A stretch of 64,000 bases of DNA from Cryptomeria japonica (GCF_030272615.1 NC_081409.1:21268260-21332259); one strand, 5' to 3'; numbered from the stretch's first letter, positions 9,750 through 20,930 are shown. The notes: generated by a model from the sequence alone, not told the origin. Numbers and translations are program-made.

Positions 9750-10939
9750 TGTAGCGTCATAAAATTGCGACACTTGCAATTTCGACTGCATTTGGGTCTT
9801 CACGATGGCGGCGCAATGTTGAACCTGAATGGAGACCCCGAAACCTGTTTACGACATCAAAAACTGCATCTTTCTGCACCTTGGCCTGATCCTCCTTGCA
9901 CCCTGTTGTCCCGGGAGGTGGGACCATGGCACCCAGTGCCCTAGTCCCTGGCCCTATTTTGGGCCCGGTCTCTTATTGGGCATCGGGTCTTCAAGTTTGC
10001 AATTTGGAAAATAATGCTCCTAGGTCAGCCTAAGGTCGGAAAAACCAGTCTCCTAATCCTAATTGACAAGTATATAAACTACATTTTCCCTCCCAAAAAG
10101 GAGAGGAAAAACATATGTGTGCAAGAGGCGGAAGCGATAGGCAAACATTCAAACATTCAAACATTCAAGCATTCCTTCAAGCAATTGAGCATTCTAAGTC
10201 TCCATTCAAGGCTAGGTGTTGCATTCAAGACAAGGATTCAACCATTGAAGAGGAGATCACCTACAACATGCAACATACAACACCATTACACCTTCGCATG
10301 TAAGAATACAAACATTCTTACAACAAGGTATCAGTACTTGATTACATTACAAACATTTACATTTACAGCATTCTCATTTCTTGGTTAATTCCAAAACCGG
10401 GGTTTGACCTGAAGGTAAACCCCTAATCCCTAACCCCCCAATCGTCCTCTCTTTTCTGTGTGTAGGTTGCAGGTACACGGCTATAATTGAAGATCTGGAA
10501 TCCTTGTGCAGAGACAAACAGATCCCCCTTCGTTTCGCGGATTTTTCGGAGGACCGTGTGCACTCCGGGTGCCATCGTCCCGTCAACTTTCACTCAAACT
10601 TGTAGGACAGCATCGTCTCAACATTTTACTGCTGATTTCAGGTCCGTAGCTTCATCACGTGTCCCTATCTCCGTCTACAAGCGAATCTTTCTTACTTTTA
10701 CATACATTCCTAGTTCAATCCTTCTATCTACATTCTTTACAAAAGAGGGTATCCTTGTTGTCACAACCCTTGAAACTCATTTAGAATTCAATCTTGCATT
10801 GTGTGGGATTGGATCTTGTGGGTTTCAACCCCTCTTTTGAATGTAAAGTCTCTCCTAAGTGAAAACCATCAATCCTAGTGACCTCCTTTCTCTCTCCATG
10901 GAGTGGGGGAACACCTAGGGTTCGATTTTCCGCTTTACA
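9750..10939 (+). repeat. 3' LTR of the Tat-like element (1,190 bp)
   Basis: Same ends as the 5' LTR. It carries one minisatellite unit (9923) instead of four and one fewer caagcatt unit. It is followed at once by the ggttt duplication and then by the continuation of the disrupted host gag. Confidence 0.95.
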
Positions 10940-10944
10940 GGTTT

Positions 10945-11150
10945 TAAAGGAAGATCTAGTGGACAAGGTAGAGGTTCCTCATATTTTGCGTAAATGAAGT
11001 GTTACCATTGTAACCAACTTGGTCATCCAGCATATAGGTGTCTAGAGAAGGGTGTTATCATCATCACAAGGTGGTGAAAGGAGAGTGAACTATCTTCAAG
11101 AAGAGTCTTTGAGTAGCAAGACTTAAGAGCTTACCTTAGAATCAGAGGTA
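10945..11150 (+). pseudogene. Zinc-knuckle end of the chromovirus gag
   Basis: Directly after the duplicated site the interrupted gag frame continues with a Gly/Ser/Arg-rich linker, a stop at about 10991, and then CYHCNQLGHPAYRC, a CCHC knuckle with perfect spacing (nucleic-acid binding). The frame closes soon after; pol is in a different phase, so a frameshift or an indel lies between about 11060 and 11160. Confidence 0.85.
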
Positions 11151-11159
11151 GGTGACAAC

Positions 11160-11795
11160 TTGATGATAAGGAGAACTTTGATCAAAGAACCGGTCAGAGA
11201 AGAGCCAAGCCAAAGAAGGTCCTTATTTAGGATCAAATGCAAGATTATGGACAAGGTTTGCAAAGTGATCATTGACTCAGGGTCAACAGACAACATTATG
11301 TCAGAAGAGGCAGTGAGTAAGCTCAAATTGCAAAGGATACCTCATAACAACCCATATAGAGTCACTTGGTTGAACAAAGGCCAACATGTCCTAGTTAATA
11401 AGCAAGCATGGGTGGATTTTACCATTGGGAGGTATAAGGACAAGGTGTTATGTGATGTCCTACCCATGGATGCATGCCATCTTCTATTGGGAAGACCATG
11501 GAAATTTGATAGACAAGCTATTCATGATGGAGCCAAGAATGCATACTCATTCAAGAAAGATGGAGTCACATTTAGGATTCGGTCTATCCTTGAAGAAGGT
11601 GAAAAGAGGGCAGCAGGTCCTAATGTTCTTTTGGTGAGCGAAAAACAGTTCTTGAAGACACTTGAGGAAGGTGAAGGTATAGGGTTTGCATTAGTAGTGA
11701 AGCCTAAGGAGGAAGATAAGAAAGAGCAGCCAGATTTGCCAATAGAGGTTCAAGACTTGTTGAAGAAGTTCAAAGGCATAGTGAGTGATGGATAG
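11160..11795 (+). pseudogene. Aspartic protease of the chromovirus pol
   Basis: The retropepsin signature is present: VIIDSGSTDNIM holds the catalytic D-S-G, and about 85 residues later LLLGRPW forms the flap-side hydrophobic-G motif. The enzyme would cleave the gag-pol polyprotein. The frame ends at a TAG just before the RT start and continues in the same phase beyond it, so this is a nonsense-interrupted polyprotein. Confidence 0.9.
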
Positions 11796-12690
11796 CCAGC
11801 CACCTTACCTCCTAAAAGAACCATAAGCCATCAAATAGACTTCATTCCCAGAGCATCCTTACCTAACAAGGCAGCTTATAAAATGACTTCCCAACAAAAT
11901 ATTGAGATTGTCAATCAAATCCAAGAGCTCTTAGACCAAGGCCTAATTAGGAAAAGCATTAGCCCTTGTGTTGTCCCTACCATGTTAGCCACAAAGAAAG
12001 GTGGTACTTGGAGGTTGTGTACTGATTCTAGAGCTATAAATAGGATCACCATTAGATATAGGTTTCCAATTCCTAGAATAGAAGACCTAATGGATTGTTT
12101 AGGGGAAGCCAAATACTTTACCAAGATTGATCTTAAAAGTGGATACCACCAAATTAGGATTAAGGAGGGTGATGAGTGGAAACTGCATTTAAGACTACAT
12201 AGGGTTTTTTATGAATGGCTTGTAATGCCATTTGGCTTATCCAATGCTCCAAGCACCTTCACGAGACTCATAAATGAGGTGATGAAGGACTTTATAGGTA
12301 AATTTGTGCTGGTATAACTAGATGATATTCTCATTTTCAGTAAGGATAGGGCAGATCATATTAATCATTTGCAAAATGTACTACAAAGATTGTATGATGA
12401 AAAGTTAACCATGAACTTGGACAAGTGTGAATTTGTTAAGCAAGAGTTGGTTTACCTTGGGTTTGTGTTGTCTTGAGGAAACCTCAAGATGGATCCCAGG
12501 AAGGTTGAAGCCATAGTAAATTGGCCTACTATTAAGTCAGCAACAGAGGTGAGAAGCTTCCATGGACTAGCTCAATACTACAGGAAGTTCATTAAGCAAT
12601 TCAGTGCTATATGTGCACCAATGTTAGACACCATTAGAGGTGGAATGAAGGCAATGTTTTAGTGGAGTGAACAAGCAAATAGAGGTTTTG
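11796..12690 (+). pseudogene. Reverse transcriptase of the chromovirus, stop in the catalytic box
   Basis: Conserved RT blocks appear in order: GLIRKSISPCVVPTMLATKK, RLCTDSRAINRIT, YFTKIDLKSGYHQIRI, and MPFGLSNAPSTF. The catalytic box follows as V-stop-LDDILIFS, where the usual Tyr of YLDD is a TAA at about 12315. Further in-phase stops lie at about 12475 and 12661. The C-terminal thumb (LGFVLS, VEAIVNWP) is recognisable. The copy cannot make an active RT. Confidence 0.92.
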
Positions 12691-12695
12691 AAACC

Positions 12696-13102
12696 TTGAA
12701 GGAGAAGATAGCTACTCAACCAATGTTGGTATTGCCTAGTTTTGAGAAAATTTTCGTAGTGGAAAGTGATGCAAGCAATGTTGCAGTAGGTGTTGTCCTA
12801 AGCCAAGAAGAAAGACCAGTAGCTTTCCATAGTGAAAAGCTAAGTGATGCAAAGAGGAAGTACTCCTCTTATGACTTGGAACTATATGATTTAGTGCAGG
12901 CTTTGAGGAAGTGGAGACGCTATCTCCTTCCTAAGGAATTTGTAGTCTATACGGACAATCAAGCATTGAGCTTTCTAAACTCACAAGACAAACTCAGACA
13001 TAAACACATGAAATGGGTGGAGTACATGCAAGCCTACACATTCACAATCAAGCACAAGAAATGACAGTTAAACCGGGTTGCTGATGCATTAAGCAGGAGA
13101 CT
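12696..13102 (+). pseudogene. RNase H of the chromovirus
   Basis: The RT-linked RNase H fold is clear: VVESDASNVAVGVVLSQ (first Asp), YDLELYDLVQALRKWRRYL (the family Glu), VVYTDNQALSF (Asp) and NRVADALSRR (final Asp). One TGA interrupts the frame at about 13062, just before the last motif. In an intact element it removes the RNA strand of the cDNA hybrid. Confidence 0.9.
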
Positions 13103-13247
13103 TTTGACAGTCCAAGAAATCCAATTGAGGAGCATAGGAATTGACAGTTTTATAGACCTATACTCGGAGGATGAAGACTTCTCAAACGCCTACAAGGTGT
13201 GTAAGTAGTATCAAAGTCATTTCCATAGTGAGTATTCTGATTTTACT

Positions 13248-14048
13248 TTGCAAAATGGACTATTGTTTATAGGTGGACAACTGTGTGTGCCTAGAGGCTC
13301 AATGAGAGAAAATCTCATACAAGAGAAGCATAATGGCAGAATTAGTGGTCATTTTGGAGTCAATAAGACTCAAGAGTTGGTTCAGAGGTATTACTATTCA
13401 CCTAAGATGAATCAAGATGTGAAAAAGTATGTGGAGACTTGTATAGTTTGCCAAAAGGCCAAAGGTACTTCTTCAAATGTCGGTTTATACCAACCTCTTC
13501 CCATACCAAATAGACCTTGGGAGTGCATTAGTATGAACATTGTAGTAGGTTTACCAAGGACAAAGCACGGATTTGACAGCGTTTATGTCATTATGGACAA
13601 ATTTAGTAGGATGGCCCACTTTGTACCTTGCAAGACTACTCATCATGCATGCCAAATAGCTCATTTGTTCTTCAAAGAAGTGCTAAGGATATATGTTTTA
13701 CCCATGAGCATTGTTTCAGATAGGGACTCAAAGTTCATGAGTCATTTTTGGAAGACACTTTGGCAAAAGCTTGGCACCAACCTATCTTTTGGATCAGCCT
13801 ACTATTCACAAAAAAATGGGCAGATCGAAGTGGTAAATGGGAACTTAGGGAACTTATTGAGGTGCCTTACCAAAGAGTATGGTCATACATGGGATCAAGT
13901 GCTTTTACAAGCTGAATATGCATACAATGAAATAATAAATAGGACCATCGATAAGAGCCCTTTTGAAGTGGTCTATGGTGTTCACCCAAGGGGCATTTTG
14001 GAGTTGAGAGACCTAGGTAGTGCAGCAACAAGAAGTGGATATGCATAA
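13248..14048 (+). pseudogene. Integrase of the chromovirus, first catalytic Asp lost
   Basis: The N-terminal zinc domain reads HNGRISGHFGVNKT and CIVCQ (HHCC). The catalytic core has SMNIVVGLPRT where the family has Asp at the Asn position, then VSDRDSKF (second Asp) and GQIEVVNGNLG (Glu). Loss of the first acid plus stops at both ends makes it inactive. The open frame begins with a TTG codon at 13248; it is really part of the pol polyprotein and has no start of its own. Confidence 0.92.
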
Positions 14049-14611
14049 GACTTTGCTCAGTCAATGAAGGAGGTACATGAATCAGTCAAGCAAGCATTGA
14101 TGGAGAACACAAGCAAAATCAAGCAAAAAGTTGATGAAAGAAGGAAGAACCTCCAATTTCAAGTGGGAGATCTTGTCATGGTGCACCTAAACAAAGAAAG
14201 GCTACAGCAAGGAGTGCCTAACAAGATAGAAATGAGAAGGATGGGTCCATGTGCCATTCTAGCCAAGTATGGAGAAAATGCATACAAGGTGGACCTACCT
14301 AGTGACATAGGATTGTCACCGGTTTTCAACATAGCAGACTTAGTTGCCTACAAAGGACCAATTCAAGGTTCAGATGGCAGTCACTCAGAGGTATCAGATG
14401 ATGTGAACAACCTTTAACTACCAGCAAAACCAAATCCAAAGGCTGAGAAGGTGTTGAGTTCAAGGATCTCCAAGAAGACAAGACATCAAATCTATTGGGA
14501 GCACCTAATCAAATGGCAGGGTATGGATGATGTTGAAGCTACATGGGTGCTTGAGACAAAGTTTAAGAAGCTAGGAATTGATCAGAATCTGATTCCCAAG
14601 GAGGTGACTTA
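14049..14611 (+). pseudogene. Integrase C-terminus with chromodomain-like tail
   Basis: The frame 14064-14417 carries the integrase C-terminal SH3-like region (FQVGDLVMVHLNKER, then MGPCAILAKYGENAYKVDLP and FNIADLVAY). After one stop at 14415 the same phase gives HQIYWEHLIKWQGMDDVEATW, which fits a chromodomain (IKWxG...ATW). Such tails guide chromovirus integration toward heterochromatin. The conventional aromatic cage is not fully conserved. Confidence 0.8.
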
Positions 14612-14632
14612 GTTTTCTTTTGTTTGGGAGAA

Positions 14633-14831
14633 TGGTGGAGGAGCACCTAGGACTTAGGCTTATAGGTTTTTCTCAATTTTGGCTTGTACTAACCTTAGCC
14701 AAGTCAGGTACTCAATAAGGACTCTAAGAGGGTCCAAAGAGTGAGTGTGATGAGTAAATTGTAGGCCTAGATTGAGTTACTTCTTCTTGGGTTTGCATTT
14801 TGTGCATAGGTAGTGGTTTGAGTAGGAAATT
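14633..14831 (+). repeat. Truncated 3' LTR of the chromovirus
   Basis: About 199 bp, closely similar to 248-445, ending abruptly after gagtaggaaatt. The purine-rich tttgggagaa directly upstream is the likely polypurine tract. The remaining 1.4 kb of LTR is missing, so the right boundary is a deletion rather than the original insertion end. Confidence 0.9.
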
Positions 14832-15114
14832 ATTGCTTTCTCATATAGTTGCATCAATAAAACATGATGATTGTCTGAGTTATTCAGCTGTCTTCACTGA
14901 AAAGAACGAAGGTTGTCTCATTTCCTAGATACTTGTTCATGAAGTCTTTAGGAGATCTTTAGTCATTCATCTTCAACATCACATTGTGATTAAGATTTAT
15001 CCTTGGTTGGGTAGAGGTTTCCTTATCAAGTCTTGTTACCAGAAAAAAAAAATCAATTACTATATCTAACACATTAATCAAAAGCTCTAAGTCATTATAG
15101 ATACCTAGTTGGTC
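14832..15114 (+). other. Unassigned spacer
   Basis: About 280 bp between the chromovirus deletion point and the next element. It has an A10 run near 15041 and no recognisable coding sequence or repeat ends. It ends in the atgtg target sequence (15115-15119). Confidence 0.5.
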
Positions 15115-15119
15115 ATGTG

Positions 15120-15912
15120 TGCTGGCATTCTACACTCTAGTGAGAAATGATGGTGTTGTCATTGATGGCAACCTATTGGCAACCTTCAGGCAACCACCCG
15201 ACATTCATCTAGTAAACCACCGACAGGCACTGACATCGGCAGACACTTCACCGGCAGCGGCAACAATGCATACTGCCACTCCAGCCAATAGGGATAAACT
15301 TTTGTTTATTGTATTTAATTGTAAATATCTTTTGTAAAGTCGATATGACATATTGTAATAGACTCATATATGTATGAGATCTTGTAAATCATTTTGATAG
15401 GAGAGAGGATATAGAAGTTGAGATATATGTGAATGCATAGGACAAATTTTGTATAAGGTTTATGGTTATGGTATGAGCTTAAACCGGTACTGAACCTGGC
15501 ATAGCTAATGTTGATTTGAAGCAATATATTGTATTGAATTTTCATAATCCATTTTGTAAATCAGTGAGACTTCTATTTTGTAAATTGAGCAGTGAGCTCT
15601 AGGCAGTTGGCCTTCCTGCATGTGGAGACCCCTCATTGTAAGTAATATTTATTCATTGCCTAGTGAGTGAATATTGTGGGTCACAAATCCCACCGATGTT
15701 TTTCCCACACCGGGTTTCCTTGTTAAACATCTTGTGTTATGGTGTGTTTTCTATGTTGTCTTTATTGTTCTTGTTTTACTACATTAATTCTTATTTACCG
15801 ATACACTATTTTGGAATGCAAAATACTTAATAAGGTTAAATATTCTATAAAACGGTCACCCCCCCCCCCCCCCCTCTTCTCAGTATCTTTGGGACTATCA
15901 TCAATCCTAACA
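15120..15912 (+). repeat. 5' LTR (793 bp), polymerase-less copia-style element
   Basis: It starts TGCTGGCATTC (3' copy TGTTGACATTC) and ends ATCCTAACA. It contains the ttgtcattgatg motif near the start and a run of 16 C (15859-15874) near the end. The equivalent stretch in the 3' LTR is a CCCCT repeat. Confidence 0.93.
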
Positions 15913-15914
15913 AT

Positions 15915-15926
15915 TGGTATCAAAGC
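15915..15926 (+). other. Primer binding site
   Basis: TGGTATCAAAGC begins two bases after the LTR end. It differs by one base (A for G) from the tRNA-Met-type site TGGTATCAGAGC in the other copia elements. Confidence 0.85.
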
Positions 15927-15983
15927 TTGGTCCTCTATTTTCAAAAGCCTAATAGCTTGAGGAAGATTCTGACACCAATACAG

Positions 15984-17096
15984 ATGGAGAACTTAAGAAA
16001 GCAATTGGAAGGAGCTCTTGTAGACTATGATTCAGAGAAGTTGAAGAATATCAAACTTGAAGATGATCTGAGGACTGCATAAGAATTCATTCAAGGATTT
16101 CAGGAGAATCTTAATATTGCTAGAAATAAGAGAAAAGAAGTTCATGAGAAGATGCAGAATGACAATGATGAAAAGGAAACTCTTAATGAGCTTGTGAACA
16201 AGATGAGGCAAGAAAACATGACTATGAGGAATGAAATGCAAGACATGACTATGAGATTTTGTAAAGACATTGAAGACAGAAAGAAGAATGAAGATGACTT
16301 GACTAGGAGACTCAATGATGCTGGTAATGAAAATCTAAGACTCAGTCATGAAAATGATATGTTAAAGACGGATCTAATTCACATGCAACATGATAAAACT
16401 GAACTTATGAGGTAGATGGGAATTCTGGAAAATGAGTTGGCTACTGCAAATCAACACAAAGAGAAATTCAAGAAACGTTAAGAAGAACTTGATGATATGC
16501 TAAAAAGTCAGAAACCTAATGGAGATACTAATGGACTTGGATTTGAAATTGATGAAAGTTTCGGTACTGCAAACAATCATGATCATAGTATACCGGTAAG
16601 ACAACCTAATGCTTACAAATTTAATGGGAAATGTTTTAACTGTAACAAGTATGGTCATAGAGAAAATCAGTGTAGATCTAAAAATAATCAGAACATTAAT
16701 GCACCCACTGGTCAATGTTCCAAATGCAACAAAGTTGGTTATAATTCAGAAAACTACATAATGAATGTAAGATGTTATGTTTGCGGAAAATTTGGGCACT
16801 TATCTAATCAATGCAGAACACAAACCGGCATAGGATATGGAAAGGCTATTCAGAAGAATAATGTGACTTGTTATGCTTGTAACAAGATTGGACATATTGC
16901 AAATTTTTGTAGAAGAAAGACTTCACCGGCAAACAATAAAGGACCCAGTTTGAAAGGCAAAGAAAAGGTTGATGAGGTAAAGCAAGAATTTTCAAGACAA
17001 TGGATTAGAAAGATAGATAAAAATGTTGATGAGACTATTCCTTCATCGGTAGAACAAAGTATTACTCCACCGACAGTAAATTATTCATCCAACTGA
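15984..17096 (+). pseudogene. gag-like protein: coiled coil followed by four zinc-knuckle units
   Basis: One phase from ATG 15984 to 17096 (about 370 codons) with three in-frame stops (about 16081, 16413 and 16481). The first half is Glu/Lys/Asn-rich with heptad-like spacing and is probably coiled coil. It does not contain the DUF4219/UBN2 capsid core seen in the autonomous copia gags here. The second half has CFNCNKYGHRENQC, CSKCNKVGYNSENY (degenerate: His and last Cys lost), CYVCGKFGHLSNQC and CYACNKIGHIANFC. Four knuckles is unusual, since copia gag normally has one. It probably binds RNA and oligomerises through the coil. Confidence 0.85.
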
Positions 17097-17401
17097 GAAG
17101 TAACCCTTTGGGGGTATTGCAGCAAGTTGAATATCATGCAGATTACCCGCGGTAGATGGTGAGAAGATAGATTTCTTCTTTACCGACAGATGTGTTAAGT
17201 TTTCACTTAATCGGCGAGCATTTATTGTGGTTGTTGAATGAAATTTCATTATAAATCATCGGTTTTTCCTCTTTTTTGAATCACCGAGCATTCAAACTAT
17301 CAGAGAGTGCGAAAATCTGAGTGAAGGCATTCAAGGCGAAGAAGTGAAGCGATTTCTTTCAAGCACTCAAACATTATCAGGCAACTTAAGGTATTTTTCA
17401 A

Positions 17402-20400
17402 ATGGCTTCCTCTTATGCTCCCAAATTTATTACAAACCCTACTGTTGTGGAAATTCTAAAACGCCCTCGACCCATTTTTAAAATTATTCCCGAAATAGCC
17501 AAACAAGATGATTCCATAGGCGCATTCTCAAAAATTCCTAAAGGAGTAGCTTATGCTGAAGACCCTAGAATTTATATTCACTGCAATATTGAAGAATTAG
17601 GTTCTGTGGAAATATTAAAGATGTTTAAAACAGTAATTTGTGATGAAAATAGAAATGTCAAACCTGACCACAAGGTTATTGAGACCTTAGGTTTTGTAGA
17701 AATCTTGAACATCCCTGAATTTCCGAAGGAGGTAGTGAGAATTGTCCTAAGTAGGGCACATGGAGAATTTCTTTGGTTAGACTCAGTCTGCAAATTCACC
17801 CGGCAAGCAATTAGGGCAGTGATAGGTTTACCCTCTACTGGCAGCAGACCAGACAAAACAAAGAAGGTACCTAACAACACAGTCATGACCTTAACAGGAG
17901 CAACATCTGATAGTAGATCTCTGAGAGTAAATGACATCAAGGATATCAATGTGAGATTCATAAGTATGATTTTAGGCTATAAGACTACACATGCAAACCG
18001 ACTTAACTCGATTTCTAGTCTTTGCATTAAAAGTGCTTATGATATGGTAAATAATGATGCAAAAATAGATGTATGTGAATGGCTAAGGATGAACTAGTTG
18101 ATAATTTGAAAAAAATAAAAGGAGACAAGAAATGAACATTTCATTTTGGTAATCTTTTGGTATGTCTTATGTTGTATTTTTCAAAACAAATTCCCAGTAT
18201 TGGACACAAAGATTTTGGATATGGCATACCGGTAGGCAAACAATTGCAAGAAGCCTTCACCGGCATGGGTACTGCTAGAGAAAACAATATAACTAAATAT
18301 TTCAAAGCTTTCCAAACCAAAATGAAAACCAGAGAGAGACTACCACAAAGTATAGTAGACAAATGTGATAAGGAAATATGCTTTGTGATTAAGAAAGATG
18401 AAATATGGATGGAAGTAGTTATTCCTAGAATTGTATGGGTAACTGAAATGGGGTATGAGGCTGACGTAAATATTATTGAGACTTATGCTAAAGCCCTGTT
18501 AGAAGCACCTAGAGAACCAACCAAAGAACTTTTTGGCAGTGCAGAAACAATTGAGAGCGGTGTACAAACATTGAAACAAAGGAAAAGAAGAGAAAAGTAT
18601 ATAAGAGATGCATCAAAACAAGTAAAGGAAATAAAAGAAAATATTATGAACCTTACTGGAATAAAGGAAAGTGAACTGGAACCATTGCAACCGGAGGCAC
18701 ATATCTCACTAGTTGGCACATCATCTGACAGTGAGATACCTGTTGAATTTAAGAGAGTTGATAGGAAGAGAAAACCTTCACCGGTACCCTCTCCTTCACC
18801 CAAGAAAACAAGAACTCTGAGAAAGAAGCAATAAGCGGTAAGACAACCGGCAAAGAAGTTGACACCCAAGAAGAAACAGAAACAGGTTATACCACCTTTG
18901 GATAACTTACTAAATGAAATCACTGATGATGGTAACTTGGCAAATGTGAGCAAGTTGTATAACACATTTACTGATTCAGAAAAGGAAAGTGTTGAAAACA
19001 GCATTATTCTACATCTCGACATCTACAAGAAAGTGCTAATTGAAGTTGTAGATGATTTATCAAATGATCTATTCAGAAGGTTAGATGCAAAAAGGATTGT
19101 TGTAATGGAGTTAGATAAGAAACTTAAGGTTGAAAAACTTATGGTTGTTCATCAAATTAACTCGAAAGAGGAGATTGATGAATTAATTTGTGAAGCTAAC
19201 AGATCAATTTTTGCTAGTGGTCACCGGTAAGTGAGCTTAATGGCTGAGAGTAAATAAAATTGCAGAGAAAACAACTAACAAATGGGATATCTTTTTTGTA
19301 GAAAAGGAAAAATAGGAAGAATTGAACCGACCCAAGAAAACATTCAAAGTTTATCAGAAGGACAAGGACAAAGGGAAAGGTAAAGTTGGTGGAATACCAA
19401 AACTCAAAATAACTGACAACTTATCACCACCCTTGGATACTACACCGGTACACATTGTTGATACATCGGCTACTGATAATGTGGACATAACATATGATGA
19501 CACTAACCCTGAATCAGAAATTCTATTCACCATGAATGTTGATACTCAAGAAGTGAACATTATTGTGGACAAAGACAGCACAAAGGTATAGGATGATATT
19601 GCTGGCAGTGGAAACATTGCTGAGCAACCGGCAGAAAATGTAGAGGTTTTGGACATTGGAATAAATACTGGTAGTGTAGATGTTGGCACTGAGAAACAGA
19701 GACAGAGATATCGGCAGTTGATAACATAGAGATACTGGCAGTTGATAACATAGAGAAACCAACAGAGAAACCGATAGAGGCACAGGTACATGTTGAGATA
19801 GCAAAACCGGTAATCACTGAGAAACCCAAACCACTACAGATTGAAACACAAACTCAGACTGATCCACCGGAGGTAGATACAAGCAAATTGGTTACTAACA
19901 CTGGAAGCACTGAAATAATAAAGGCAGTTGGTCAAACATCTGAATTCAAACCCACTTATGTGATAGAAGTACTTCTGGACTCAATTAAGAAGATAATTGA
20001 TTGTAATGCATTGGCCTACAAGGCAATTGATGATACCATACCTATTCTTAAGATGATTGCACCAAAATGCAATGTAGATAATGTAGGATTATTTAGGAGA
20101 GTTAGACACATTGTCTAAATTTATTATTGGAAATGTAATAAGAGTGGATAAGGTAAATGAGGATACATTCAAAGAGAAAATGGAAAAAGAAAAAGAAAAA
20201 TTCTTTGAGACAATAAAGAAGTGCATTGAGCATATTAACACACTTTTACCGGCACTAAATACAACAATTTTGGAGTATAAGGAACTGTATAGAGAAACAT
20301 GCAAGCCACATCTGTTGACCCAGGACATTGAAAAAGAAATAAGCAGAGTACAAAAGGAAATTGATGATATAGCTGATAACATCATTGGTTCATCCAAACC

Positions 20401-20728
20401 TATATCGGTTATTGAGCAAAAAATAGCAGGATATGAGGAAAAGTTGGAGAAATTTGAGAAGGAAAAAGCAAGGATCAAGGCAAATGCCAGAGAGCTGAAG
20501 TATAAACTTAGTCCTAAGTTGGATACTCTTATCTCTCTGAGAAATGAGATATCTAAGGCATTAATTCAAGGGGAAAGATCACCGGACGAGCATATGCATC
20601 GTCTCACCGGCACGATCCAACGAACTGAGGCAACCATGAATGATAGCAACAGATTCATGCAGAGTTTAAATTTGGTTTTGGCTAATATATTTCAAATTGT
20701 AACCAACCGGTTACAAACCTCAAGGTAA
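17402..20728 (+). pseudogene. Unrecognised large second ORF of the element, interrupted
   Basis: Open pieces 17402-18097, 18157-18834, 18859-19230, 19322-19591, 19888-20118 and 20111-20728 lie end to end on the plus strand and switch between two phases. They look like one ancestral frame of about 1,109 codons with several stops and indels. The N-terminal part has a globular look (HGEFLWLDSVCKFTRQAIRA, then IGLPSTG), loosely like the plant mobile-domain proteins in which a short helix ends in a GLP motif. That likeness is weak. The middle is Lys/Pro/Ser-rich with basic patches (KRKPSPVPSPSPKKTRTLRK) that could act as a nuclear signal. The end is coiled coil (IEKEISRVQKEIDDIADNI onward). Its function is not known. 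It occupies the place where pol would be. Confidence 0.75.
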
Positions 20729-20760
20729 AATTTTGCACTTGTTTGACAATTTTTGACAAC

Positions 20761-20930
20761 CTTTGTCATTGATGTCAAAGGGGGAGTAGTGGACAGAGAA
20801 AAATATCTATTCAGAGGAAATCATCTAGTCAGGGGGAGCACATACTTTTTGGCAAATTTTTGGACTTCAATTTTTGGAAACAGTTTTGGATTTTTCTCAT
20901 GAGCATTGCCATCAATGCCAAAGGGGGAGA
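20761..20930 (+). other. 3' internal region with two polypurine-type tracts and hairpin motifs
   Basis: CTTTGTCATTGATGTCAAAG at 20761-20780 is a near-perfect dyad running straight into ggggag. A second site, ATTGCCATCAATGCCAAAG, runs into ggggaga at 20904-20930, next to the 3' LTR, and is the expected plus-strand primer. A third G-run (cagggggagca) lies near 20831. Confidence 0.8.

Larger units (their letters stand above)
2880..10939 (+). mobile_element. Nested Tat-like gypsy element with gag/protease only (non-autonomous)
   Basis: Two LTRs starting TGTAGCGTC and ending CCGCTTTACA bound 8,060 bp, with a perfect 5-bp duplication. The interior has a primer site, a long leader, one 1,149-codon frame and a purine-rich tract before the 3' LTR. 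No RT, RNase H or integrase is present in any frame between 8997 and 9749. The knuckle form CxFHxxxGHxTExC and an LGxPWL...LKF...VTVN stretch are typical of the Tat (Ogre/Retand) lineage, which supports that placement. The layout matches plant non-autonomous elements that carry only a gag region (described as TR-GAG). It would depend on a relative for reverse transcription and integration. Confidence 0.88.
248..14831 (+). mobile_element. Ty3/gypsy chromovirus, degraded, split by a nested element
   Basis: The sequence starting TGGTGCAGGAGC at 248 recurs as TGGTGGAGGAGC at 14633, giving a full 5' LTR and a 3' LTR truncated after about 199 bp. Between them, in order, are a tRNA-Met-type primer site, gag, zinc knuckle, aspartic protease, RT, RNase H, integrase and a chromodomain-like tail. 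Integrase after RNase H is the Ty3/gypsy order, and the tail points to the chromovirus branch. Without the 8-kb nested element the copy would be about 6.5 kb. All pol pieces lie in one frame (starts at 11160, 11883, 12696, 13248 and 14064 share the same phase), so pol decay is mainly by stop codons rather than indels. The element is inactive. Confidence 0.9.
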
